Assembly (NCBI GenBank): GCA_025937035.1
Contig: JAICSG010000029.1
Span: 1-14,264 of the forward strand
DNA length: 14,264 nucleotides
Direction of reading: 5' to 3'
Source: Thermoanaerobaculia bacterium
GTDB taxonomy: Bacteria > Acidobacteriota > Thermoanaerobaculia > Multivoradales > UBA5704
In this document: in pieces, positions 8,893-14,264 of the stretch
How positions within the stretch are numbered: the stretch's first letter is position 1
How the letters are laid out: every line of letters starts with the position of its first letter
Notes under the pieces: generated by a model
The model's database searches: none
Told to the model about the DNA's origin: nothing
Seen by the model: only the letters and a program-made list of their open reading frames with translations
Made by a program: the position numbers and the translations under genes

Positions 8893-9905
8893 GGCGCCGG
8901 GAGCATAGCATCCCCTCCCGCGCTCTGGGCCCGGGGGTCGAACAGGTCGCGGAGGCCGTCGGCCAGCAGGTTGAAGGCGATCACCGTCACCGCGATGGCC
9001 GCGCCGGGGAAGGTGGCGATCCACCAGGCCTGGACCAGCACGTCCTGCCCCTCGGCGATCAGATTCCCCCAACTCGGGGTCGGCGGCTGGATGCCGAGGC
9101 CGAGGAAGGAGAGGGAGGATTCGAGGAGGATCAGATTGCCGATCAGCAGCGTCGCCTGGATCAGCACCGGCGTGAAGGCGTTGGGCAGCAGATGCCGCCA
9201 GAGGGTGGCGAGCGGGTGCTGCCCCATAGCCCGGGCGGCGACCACGAAATCGCGGCTCTTGAGGCTGAGGAGCTCCGCCCGGGTCAGCCGGGTGATCTCC
9301 ATCCAGGCGATACCGCCGAGGAGAACCACCACCGCCACGGGCCCGGGACGGAAGAAGGCGGCGAGCGCGATCATCAGGAACAGCTTGGGAAAGGCGAGGA
9401 GGGCGTCCACGCCCCGCATGAGCACGGCGTCGGCCAGCCGGCCGCCCAGCGCCGCGGCGGAGCCCACCGCCACGCCCAGGGTGAGGGCCAGGAGCACCGC
9501 GGTCACTCCCACGGCGAGCGACACCCGGGCGCCGTAGAGGATCCGAGAGAGGAGGTCGCGGCCGAAGCGGTCGCTGCCGAGCAGATAGACACGGCGGTCG
9601 GCGACTCCGCCGGGCGTCAGGTTCAGCACCCGCGAGGCCGGCAGCGTCTCGACGGCGTCGCGGCGCGAGATCTCTATCCCTGAGGGGGTGCGCCGGGCCT
9701 GTTCGGCTAGGCGCCAGGAGCCGTCCGTGAGATGGACCGCCGCCAGCACCGTCCCGGGCGGCCGGTAGCTGCCGGCCGGCGGATCGAGCTGCTCGTTCGG
9801 ATCGTAGGGCGCGAGGAGGGGGGCCGCCAGGGCGATCAGGAGCAGGGCGGCGATCGCTCCGCCCCCCCACAGCAGCACCGGCGGCCGCAGCCGGCTCCTA
9901 GGCAT
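8889..9905 (-). CDS. Peptide-type ABC transporter permease, DppC/OppC family
   Basis: Second inner-membrane permease of a peptide/nickel-type (PepT family) ABC importer. The protein has 338 aa. The first membrane helix (about 12-33) is followed by LAPYDPNEQ. A periplasmic stretch leads to the family signature LGSDRFGRDLLSRILYGARVSL (109-130, in part). Further helices follow, with the ATPase-contacting EAA loop at ARAMGQHPLATLWRHLLPN (224-242) and then SSLSFLGLGIQPPTPSWG (263-280). The segment between helix 1 and the LGSDRFGRD motif (about residues 41-107) is around 50-60 residues longer than in typical DppC. The ATG start lies inside the 3' end of the preceding permease gene (8-nt overlap). 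Its own stop overlaps the MFS start by 4 nt. Peptide, nickel or another solute cannot be told apart from the permease alone. Confidence 0.95.
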   Translation of the reverse strand: MPRSRLRPPVLLWGGGAIAALLLIALAAPLLAPYDPNEQLDPPAGSYRPPGTVLAAVHLTDGSWRLAEQARRTPSGIEISRRDAVETLPASRVLNLTPGGVADRRVYLLGSDRFGRDLLSRILYGARVSLAVGVTAVLLALTLGVAVGSAAALGGRLADAVLMRGVDALLAFPKLFLMIALAAFFRPGPVAVVVLLGGIAWMEITRLTRAELLSLKSRDFVVAARAMGQHPLATLWRHLLPNAFTPVLIQATLLIGNLILLESSLSFLGLGIQPPTPSWGNLIAEGQDVLVQAWWIATFPGAAIAVTVIAFNLLADGLRDLFDPRAQSAGGDAMLPAP

Positions 9906-10866
9906 CGCGCACCCGGGGGTCGACCAGCGCGTGGAGCATGTCGGCCAGCAGGTTGCCCAGGATCACCAGCGTGGCCGAGAGGGCGGTGGAGCCCAGGATC
10001 AGCGGGTAGTCGCGCGTGCTGATCGCCAGGAAGGTGAGCCGGCCGAGCCCGGGCCAGGAGAAGACCACCTCGACGATGAGCACCCCGGAGAGCAGCAGGG
10101 GGAGGGAGATCGCGAAGACCTGAATCACCGGCGCCACGGCGTTGCGCAGGCCGTGCACCCAGACGACCCGCCGCTCGGAGAGCCCCTTGGCGCGGGCCGT
10201 CCGGATGTAGTCCTGGCTCATGACCTCGATCAGACTGGCGCGGAGGAAGCGGGTGGAGCCTCCGGCCGTGGAGAGGCCCGTTACCAGGGCGGGGAGCAGC
10301 AGGTGGCGCGCGAGGTCGAGCAGCCGGCCGGCAGGGCTCATCAGGTCGGCGTCCACGGAGCGCATGTGGCCCGCCGGCAGCACCGGCCAGACGTAGGAGA
10401 AGAGGAGGATCGCCATCAGCCCCAGCCAGAAGGCCGGTTGCGAGTAGAGCAGGAGGGTGACGACGCGGATGGCATGGTCGAAGGCCGATCCCCGGCGCAG
10501 GGCGGAGGCGATGCCGAGCAGCAGACCCACGCCGTACTCGACCGCGAGGGCCGCCAGCGCCAGGGCCGCCGTCGCCGGCAAGGCCTCGCGGAGCACCGTC
10601 GAGACCGGCCGTTGCTGGGAGAGCGAGGTCCCCCAGTCCCACCGCGCCACCGATTCGATCCAGCGCAGGTACTGCTCGGGCAGGGGGCGGTCGAGGCCGT
10701 AGATCCGCTCCAGGTTCCGCTGCTGATCAGGCGTGAGGACCTTCTGGCCCTCGAAGAATTGGATCGGCCCGCCGGGGAGCAGGCGGAGGAAGAAGAAGGT
10801 GAAGGTGAGGACCAGCAGCAGGAGGAGGAGCGAGGCGGCGAGGCGCCGCAGGAGAAAGCCGAGCAA
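9898..10866 (-). CDS. Peptide-type ABC transporter permease, DppB/OppB family
   Basis: First inner-membrane permease of the importer, 322 aa. The N terminus FLLRRLAASLLLLLLVLTF is the classic DppB first helix, followed by RLLPGGP (28-34), the LTPDQQRNLERIYGLDRPL segment and DWGTSLS (77-83). The membrane domain contains YSQPAFWLGL (141-150) and the EAA loop DYIRTARAKGLSERRVVWVH (219-238). VEVVFSWPGLGRL (265-277) and DPRVRDA at the end follow. The start is a rare TTG: an in-frame stop lies only five codons upstream and no ATG or GTG is available before the conserved first helix. A weak GCGGAA lies about 3 nt upstream. It begins 20 nt after the binding-protein stop and overlaps the next permease by 8 nt. 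It needs an ATPase pair (DppD/DppF type), not encoded here. Confidence 0.95.
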   Translation of the reverse strand: MLGFLLRRLAASLLLLLLVLTFTFFFLRLLPGGPIQFFEGQKVLTPDQQRNLERIYGLDRPLPEQYLRWIESVARWDWGTSLSQQRPVSTVLREALPATAALALAALAVEYGVGLLLGIASALRRGSAFDHAIRVVTLLLYSQPAFWLGLMAILLFSYVWPVLPAGHMRSVDADLMSPAGRLLDLARHLLLPALVTGLSTAGGSTRFLRASLIEVMSQDYIRTARAKGLSERRVVWVHGLRNAVAPVIQVFAISLPLLLSGVLIVEVVFSWPGLGRLTFLAISTRDYPLILGSTALSATLVILGNLLADMLHALVDPRVRDA

Positions 10867-10886
10867 GGGTTCCGCCGGTCAGCCCC

Positions 10887-12518
10887 CTAGGGCGCGACCC
10901 ACCACTCCTTCAGATTGAAGAACGAGAACGTCGCCGTGGGATGGACGTTCTGCACCCGCTTGTTGACGGCGGTCAGGCGCTGCGACTCCCAGAGGAAGGT
11001 GACCGGCTGCTCGCGGTGGACGATCTGCTGGATCTGGTGCAGGTAGGGGAGCTCGGCCTTGATCTCCGGCTGCGCCGCCGCGGTCTCGATCAGGTGGTCC
11101 ACCTGGGGGTTGCGGTAGCGCGGGTAGTTGCTCCCCTCCTGGATCGCCTCGCTGTGATAGTTGCTCCGCAGGTCGAGGCTGGTGTCGATGGTGTAGCCCA
11201 TCATGGAGGCCTCGAACTGGCCGGACATCGTCTGCTTGGCCAGGGTGTTGAACTCGATCTGGCGGGGTGTGGCGCGGATGCCCACCTTCTGGAGCTGATT
11301 CTGGATCATCACCGTGGCGTCCGACCGGAGCTGGTTGCCGGTGTTGGTGATCAGCTCGAAGGCGAACGGCTTGCCGTCCTTGTCCAGGATGCCGTCGCCG
11401 TTGGTGTCCTTCCACCCCTTGGCGGCGAGGACGCGCGCCGCTTCCCTGGGGTCATAGGGCCACGGATGGATCGACGGGTCGTGGGCCCAGACCGAGGTCA
11501 GGATGGGGGAGTCGGCGACCTTGCCATAGGAGCCCAGGAGGGTGTCGACGATCGTCTTGCGGTCGATGGCGAGGGTCAGGGCCCGCCGCACCTCGGGGTC
11601 GCGGAAGAGCGGATTCTCGGTGTTCCAGACCACCGCGACGTAGATGTTGAACCAGTAGGCGATCAGCTGCAGCCGCGGCGAGGCCTTGACCCGCGGCGCG
11701 TCCGCGGGGGCGATCTGCGGCAGGTAGTCGAGGTCGCCGCTCAGGAGCTGGGTGAAGCCGCTCGCCTGGTCGGGGACCTGGCGCATCACCACCCGGTCCA
11801 GATAGGGGAATTCCTTCTCGTAGTACCGGTCGTTGCGCTGCAGCACGATCTGCTGCTGCGGCTGCCAGGAGGCGATGGTGAACGGGCCGTCCACCACCAG
11901 GTGCTGGCGGAACCAGTCGCCGTTCCGCCGCCACTCCTTGACCGGCAGCGTCTCCCAGGCGTGCTTGGGGAAGACCGGCCCCTCGTTGGCGTCGAGGAGC
12001 TGCTTGGCGTAGACGCGCGAGAAGTGGAAGCGCACGGTGTGCGGGTCCACCACCTCGACGTCCGTCATCCAGCGCTTCGCGTCGGCGAGCTCCCAGGCCA
12101 CGTCCGGATGGGTCTGCATCTGCCAGGTCCAGCGCACGTCGTCGGCGGTCACCGGCACGCCGTCGCTCCACACCACGTCCTTGCGTAGATGGAAGGTGAG
12201 CGTCTTGTGGTCGGGCGACCAGTCCCAGGACTCCGCGAGCTGGGGCTTGAGGGTGGCGGGGTGCTGCTGGAAGTCGGCCTGCTCCTCGGCCAGGTGGAGG
12301 AACATGCGGAACAGCATCTCGTTGTTGACCTGGGTCGAGGGCAGGATCAGGCTGTTGACCCCGCCCGGCTCGGCCGTCCAGCCGGTCACCACGGTGCCGC
12401 CGCGATGGGGCTTGCGCGGAGCCGCCTCGGGCCCGGCGGCGCGCTCCGGACCCTGCCGGCAGCCGGCGAGCAGGGCGGCGGCGAGGGCCAGGGCGCGGAA
12501 GAGGGGGGCTCGGCGCAT
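10887..12518 (-). CDS. ABC transporter substrate-binding lipoprotein, family 5 (peptide/nickel type)
   Basis: Extracytoplasmic solute receptor that would hand its ligand to the two permeases encoded directly downstream. The protein has 543 aa, normal for the family. The signal peptide MRRAPLFRALALAAALLAGC ends in a lipobox with the acylated Cys at C20, followed by a linker rich in Pro, Ala and charged residues. The SBP family-5 body includes PQLAESWDWSPDHKTLTFHL (92-111, typical of the family), VTADDVRWTW (123-132), GDLDYLPQI (261-269), LFRDPEVRRALTLAIDR (304-320) and YDPREAARVLAAKGW (355-369). A calcium-loop-like DTNGDGILDKDG (371-382) follows, a segment often seen in these receptors. The ATG at 12518 has no clear Shine-Dalgarno. 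It heads the operon running to queA. The ligand is undetermined: peptides are likeliest by family, but nickel, sugars and others are known. Confidence 0.95.
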   Translation of the reverse strand: MRRAPLFRALALAAALLAGCRQGPERAAGPEAAPRKPHRGGTVVTGWTAEPGGVNSLILPSTQVNNEMLFRMFLHLAEEQADFQQHPATLKPQLAESWDWSPDHKTLTFHLRKDVVWSDGVPVTADDVRWTWQMQTHPDVAWELADAKRWMTDVEVVDPHTVRFHFSRVYAKQLLDANEGPVFPKHAWETLPVKEWRRNGDWFRQHLVVDGPFTIASWQPQQQIVLQRNDRYYEKEFPYLDRVVMRQVPDQASGFTQLLSGDLDYLPQIAPADAPRVKASPRLQLIAYWFNIYVAVVWNTENPLFRDPEVRRALTLAIDRKTIVDTLLGSYGKVADSPILTSVWAHDPSIHPWPYDPREAARVLAAKGWKDTNGDGILDKDGKPFAFELITNTGNQLRSDATVMIQNQLQKVGIRATPRQIEFNTLAKQTMSGQFEASMMGYTIDTSLDLRSNYHSEAIQEGSNYPRYRNPQVDHLIETAAAQPEIKAELPYLHQIQQIVHREQPVTFLWESQRLTAVNKRVQNVHPTATFSFFNLKEWWVAP

Positions 12519-12550
12519 GAGAGCGGGTTCATGGTATCCGACGGCGGGGG

Positions 12551-12590
12551 GAAAAAGAAGCCCGCCCGGGCATGAATGCCCGGGCGAGGC
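12551..12590 (-). terminator. Strong hairpin plus T-tract on the - strand, upstream of the ABC operon
   Basis: A perfect inverted repeat with 11-nt arms lies at 12563-12573 and 12576-12586 (CGCCCGGGCAT and its complement). After a one-base bulge it can be extended by a GCC/GGC pairing. Read on the - strand, the stem is followed by GGCTTCTTTTTC, the form of a rho-independent terminator. It ends 33 nt before the binding-protein ATG at 12518. It may shield the operon from antisense or Hsp20-side transcripts, or act as an attenuator in the operon leader. On the + strand the same hairpin would lie 36 nt upstream of the kinase ATG, outside the RNA if the promoter at 12605 is used. Confidence 0.6.
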
Positions 12591-12604
12591 GGTCTCTCCC
12601 CGGG

Positions 12605-12613
12605 TGCTATCCT
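12605..12613 (+). promoter_or_regulatory. Extended -10-like promoter for the histidine kinase
   Basis: TGCTATCCT has the TGn extension plus TATCCT (4 of 6 consensus positions). It ends 9 nt before the kinase ATG at 12623 and would give a nearly leaderless transcript. There is no Shine-Dalgarno sequence in the interval, which fits. The TGCTA-to-ATG distance (13 nt) is identical at larE. No clear -35 is seen, and the -24 position does not fit sigma-54. Confidence 0.4.
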
Positions 12614-12622
12614 TGATCCGGC

Positions 12623-14056
12623 ATGAAACGCGTGGTCCCGTCGTCCTCCTCCCGCAAGCTCCTGATCGCCTCGCTGATCTTCGGGGTCTTCGTGCTCTGC
12701 GACATCACCCTGTTCGGCTGGCTGATCTTCCGCTCGCTGTCGCAGCGGGAGGTCGAGCGGGTGCTGCTGGAGACCCGGTCGGAGGCCGAGAAGCTGGCCC
12801 AGCAGATCGCCCGCCGGGCCGAGCGCGAGAAGGACCTCTATACGGCGGTGGCGGTCGAGCGGGAGACCCAGACCTACATCGACCAGGTCCTGCGCCAGCG
12901 GGAGCTGGTGAAGCGGGTCGAGATCCGCGACAAGAACGGCGTGCTGGTCTACGAGGGGCGCAGCGAGGCGCGGATGCAGGTGGGGGGCGAGAGCGCCAAC
13001 CCCCCGATCGGGCCGCCGATCCTCACCTCCCCCGAGCTCCAGCAGCACATGGAGCCCGAGCCGCGCATCGAGAAGAAGACCCGCGAGACCGAGTCCTCCT
13101 TCACGGTGCCCGACATCCGGGTGCCGATCGGCAACTACGGCCAACTGGAGATCGGCATCAGCCCCGTCGAGCTCAGCCGCCGCATCGAGGTGTTGCGGGC
13201 CGACCTGATCCGCCAGACCACCCTGATCGCCGTCATCTCGATGCTGCTCCTGATCTCCGCCTACGCCGCGGTCTGGACGGTCCTCCGGCGCTCGCAGCGG
13301 CTGGAGGTCCAGGCGGCCCAGGCCGAGCGGCTGGCCTATCTCGGCACCCTCGCCTCGGGGCTCGCGCACGAGATCCGCAACCCGCTCAACTCGCTCAACC
13401 TCAACATGCAGATGCTGGAGGAGGAGATCGACGAGCACGGCTCGGCCCCCACGGGCAAGCGGCTGCTCTCGATCACCCGCTCCGAGCTCAGCCGCCTCGA
13501 GCGCCTGGTCTCGGACTTCCTCGCCTACGCCAAGCCCCGCCCCCTGGAGATGGAGGAGGTGCCGGCCGTGCGTCCGCTCGAACGGGTGCGGGAGGTGCTG
13601 GCGGGAGAGATCCAGAAGCGGCAGGTGCAGGTCGAGATCGAGGACCGGAGCGGCGGCGCGCGCATCCGGATCGACCCCGCGCAGATGAACCAGCTCCTGC
13701 TCAACCTGGCCCAGAACGCCTTCAACGCCGCCGAGGAGGCGGGGCGGCGCCCCTGGCTCAAGCTGGCCGCCGGCCGCCAGGGGCCGTCCGTCCTCCTGGA
13801 GCTGTCCGACAACGGCGTCGGCATGACGGCGGAGGAGCAGGAGAAGATCTTCGACCTCTTCTATTCGACCCGGAAGGGGGGGACCGGCCTGGGTCTCGCC
13901 ATCGCCGAGCGGATCGCCAGCGCCCACGGCGGCCGGCTCGGCGTGCGCAGCACCAAGGGGGTGGGAACGACGGTCACGGTCGAGCTGCCCGCCGTTCATC
14001 CGGAGCCGGCCACCGGTCGCCTCGCCACGGCGGAAATGGAAAGGGCGCCCACCTGA
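12623..14056 (+). CDS. Membrane sensor histidine kinase, NtrB-like catalytic core
   Basis: Two-component sensor kinase, 477 aa. The first membrane helix is at about 12-37. An extracytoplasmic sensor at about 40-196 has a helical start, then VEIRDKNGVLVYEGR (99-113) and VPIGNYGQLEIGIS (167-180), which resembles Cache/PDC-type domains. The second helix is at about 199-221. A short linker leads to the dimerisation domain, with the phospho-accepting H249 in LAHEIRNPLNSL. The ATPase domain has the N box around N361/N365 (NLAQNAFNA), the G1 box DNGVGM (396-401), the F box FDLFYSTRKGG and the G2 box TGLGLAI (421-427). No HAMP, PAS or receiver domain is obvious. H, N, G1, F and G2 boxes are all intact, so it should be active. 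No response regulator lies beside it, since the next gene is a convergent hsp20. It is divergent from the ABC operon. The ligand is unknown. Confidence 0.95.
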   Translation: MKRVVPSSSSRKLLIASLIFGVFVLCDITLFGWLIFRSLSQREVERVLLETRSEAEKLAQQIARRAEREKDLYTAVAVERETQTYIDQVLRQRELVKRVEIRDKNGVLVYEGRSEARMQVGGESANPPIGPPILTSPELQQHMEPEPRIEKKTRETESSFTVPDIRVPIGNYGQLEIGISPVELSRRIEVLRADLIRQTTLIAVISMLLLISAYAAVWTVLRRSQRLEVQAAQAERLAYLGTLASGLAHEIRNPLNSLNLNMQMLEEEIDEHGSAPTGKRLLSITRSELSRLERLVSDFLAYAKPRPLEMEEVPAVRPLERVREVLAGEIQKRQVQVEIEDRSGGARIRIDPAQMNQLLLNLAQNAFNAAEEAGRRPWLKLAAGRQGPSVLLELSDNGVGMTAEEQEKIFDLFYSTRKGGTGLGLAIAERIASAHGGRLGVRSTKGVGTTVTVELPAVHPEPATGRLATAEMERAPT

Positions 14057-14064
14057 GGGCGCCC
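14043..14064 (-). terminator. Hairpin over the kinase stop codon, likely hsp20 terminator
   Basis: Two copies of the self-complementary octamer GGGCGCCC (14043-14050 and 14057-14064) flank ACCTGA, which carries the kinase TGA stop. Together they form an 8-bp all-GC stem with a 6-nt loop. On the - strand it lies 29 nt after the hsp20 stop and is followed by TTTCCATTTCC, a modest T-tract, so terminating hsp20 is the likely role. No T-tract follows on the + strand. Confidence 0.5.
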
Positions 14065-14092
14065 CTGACAGCCGACGAATCGCAGCCCGTTC

Positions 14093-14264
14093 TCAGCTGA
14101 TCTCGATCTTCCGCGGCTTGGCCTGCTCGGCCTTGGGGACGGTGATCGTCAGCACGCCGTTCTCGAACGCCGCCTGGACCCCCTCGCTGTTGACCTGCTG
14201 CGGCAGGGCGAAGGCGCGGGTGAAGGCGCCGTAGGTCCGCTCGATGCGCTGGAAGCTCTCCTTA
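14093..14264 (-). CDS. Hsp20-family small heat-shock protein, C-terminal part only
   Basis: The frame is open to the right edge, so the gene starts outside the window. The visible 57 codons read from KESFQRIERTYG at the edge to a TGA at 14095-14093. They match the second half of an alpha-crystallin domain: ERTYGAFTRAFALPQQV, then the signature AxxxNGVLTITVPK (here AAFENGVLTITVPK), then KPRKIEIS at the end. The IEI tripeptide is the IxI motif that docks into a neighbouring subunit during oligomer assembly. Such proteins are ATP-independent holdases that bind unfolding proteins in the cytosol. The gene is convergent with the kinase (36 nt between stops) and is probably terminated by the hairpin at 14043-14064. 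Its start and any heat-shock promoter or leader lie out of view. Confidence 0.93.
   Translation of the reverse strand, partial: KESFQRIERTYGAFTRAFALPQQVNSEGVQAAFENGVLTITVPKAEQAKPRKIEIS

Noticed and set aside
7861..9537. 558-codon + strand open frame antisense to the MFS and DppC-type genes.
   Set aside because: It has low-complexity Glu/Gly/Gln/Arg composition across two genes with clear products on the other strand.
8893..9870. Upstream extension of the MFS reading frame to 9870, which would make a 746-aa protein.
   Set aside because: The extension is Pro/Arg-rich and lies out of frame over the DppC-type gene. MFS homology begins just after the GTG at 8892, which overlaps the permease stop.
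10941..12188. 415-codon + strand open frame antisense to the binding-protein gene.
   Set aside because: Its Val/Asp/Leu/Gly-rich composition is typical of an antisense shadow, and the - strand lipoprotein is certain.
12592..12608. Sigma-54 promoter upstream of the kinase, by analogy with larE.
   Set aside because: The TGCT half is present, but the -24 position reads TCTCTC instead of TGGCAC.
12386..13999. 537-codon - strand open frame antisense to the kinase.
   Set aside because: It is a shadow of the kinase, whose H, N, G1, F and G2 boxes are all in order on the + strand.
12037..14100. 687-codon + strand open frame overlapping the binding-protein and kinase genes.
   Set aside because: It runs antisense to the binding protein and then out of frame with the kinase. 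Its product is Arg/Pro/Gly/Ala-rich without motifs.

Overview
The window is a GC-rich (roughly two-thirds G+C), densely packed bacterial chromosome segment with ordinary housekeeping and transport genes. It has GTG and TTG starts, 4-nt start/stop overlaps and a lipoprotein signal with a lipobox. These suggest a Gram-negative-type bacterium. Acidobacteriota or a similar high-GC lineage would fit the style, but that is a guess: no rRNA or marker gene in the window settles it. I see no phage, insertion sequence, CRISPR array, tRNA or rRNA.

Layout: (1) 2-4413, + strand: glycine cleavage genes gcvT (5' end cut by the window), gcvH and a single-chain gcvP. (2) 4441-6474, + strand: an unrecognised four-helix membrane protein, then larE and larB, two of the three genes that build the nickel-pincer nucleotide (NPN) cofactor. 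(3) 6475-6603: a convergent intergenic region with a long inverted repeat that looks like a two-way terminator. (4) 6604-12518, - strand, read right to left: a family-5 peptide-type ABC substrate-binding lipoprotein, two permeases, an MFS exporter and queA (queuosine tRNA modification), all overlapping or nearly touching. (5) 12519-12622: a divergent control region with a strong hairpin followed by a T-tract on the - strand. (6) 12623-14056, + strand: an NtrB-like membrane histidine kinase with no response regulator in view. (7) 14093-14264, - strand: the C-terminal end of an Hsp20-family small heat-shock protein.

How they work together: GcvP, GcvH and GcvT are the P, H and T proteins of the glycine cleavage system. 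The L protein (lipoamide dehydrogenase) must be encoded elsewhere. LarB and LarE carry out the first and second steps of NPN synthesis. LarC (nickel insertion) and the lactate racemase LarA are not in the window, so the enzyme served here is unknown. The ABC operon has a binding protein and both permeases but no ATPase gene. I found no clearly novel multi-gene system. The points most worth a second look are the orphan larE-larB pair with its cluster-type LarE cysteines, the promoter-like element shared at identical spacing by larE and the kinase, the hairpin and T-tract in front of the ABC operon, and the ATPase-less ABC operon joined to an exporter and queA.
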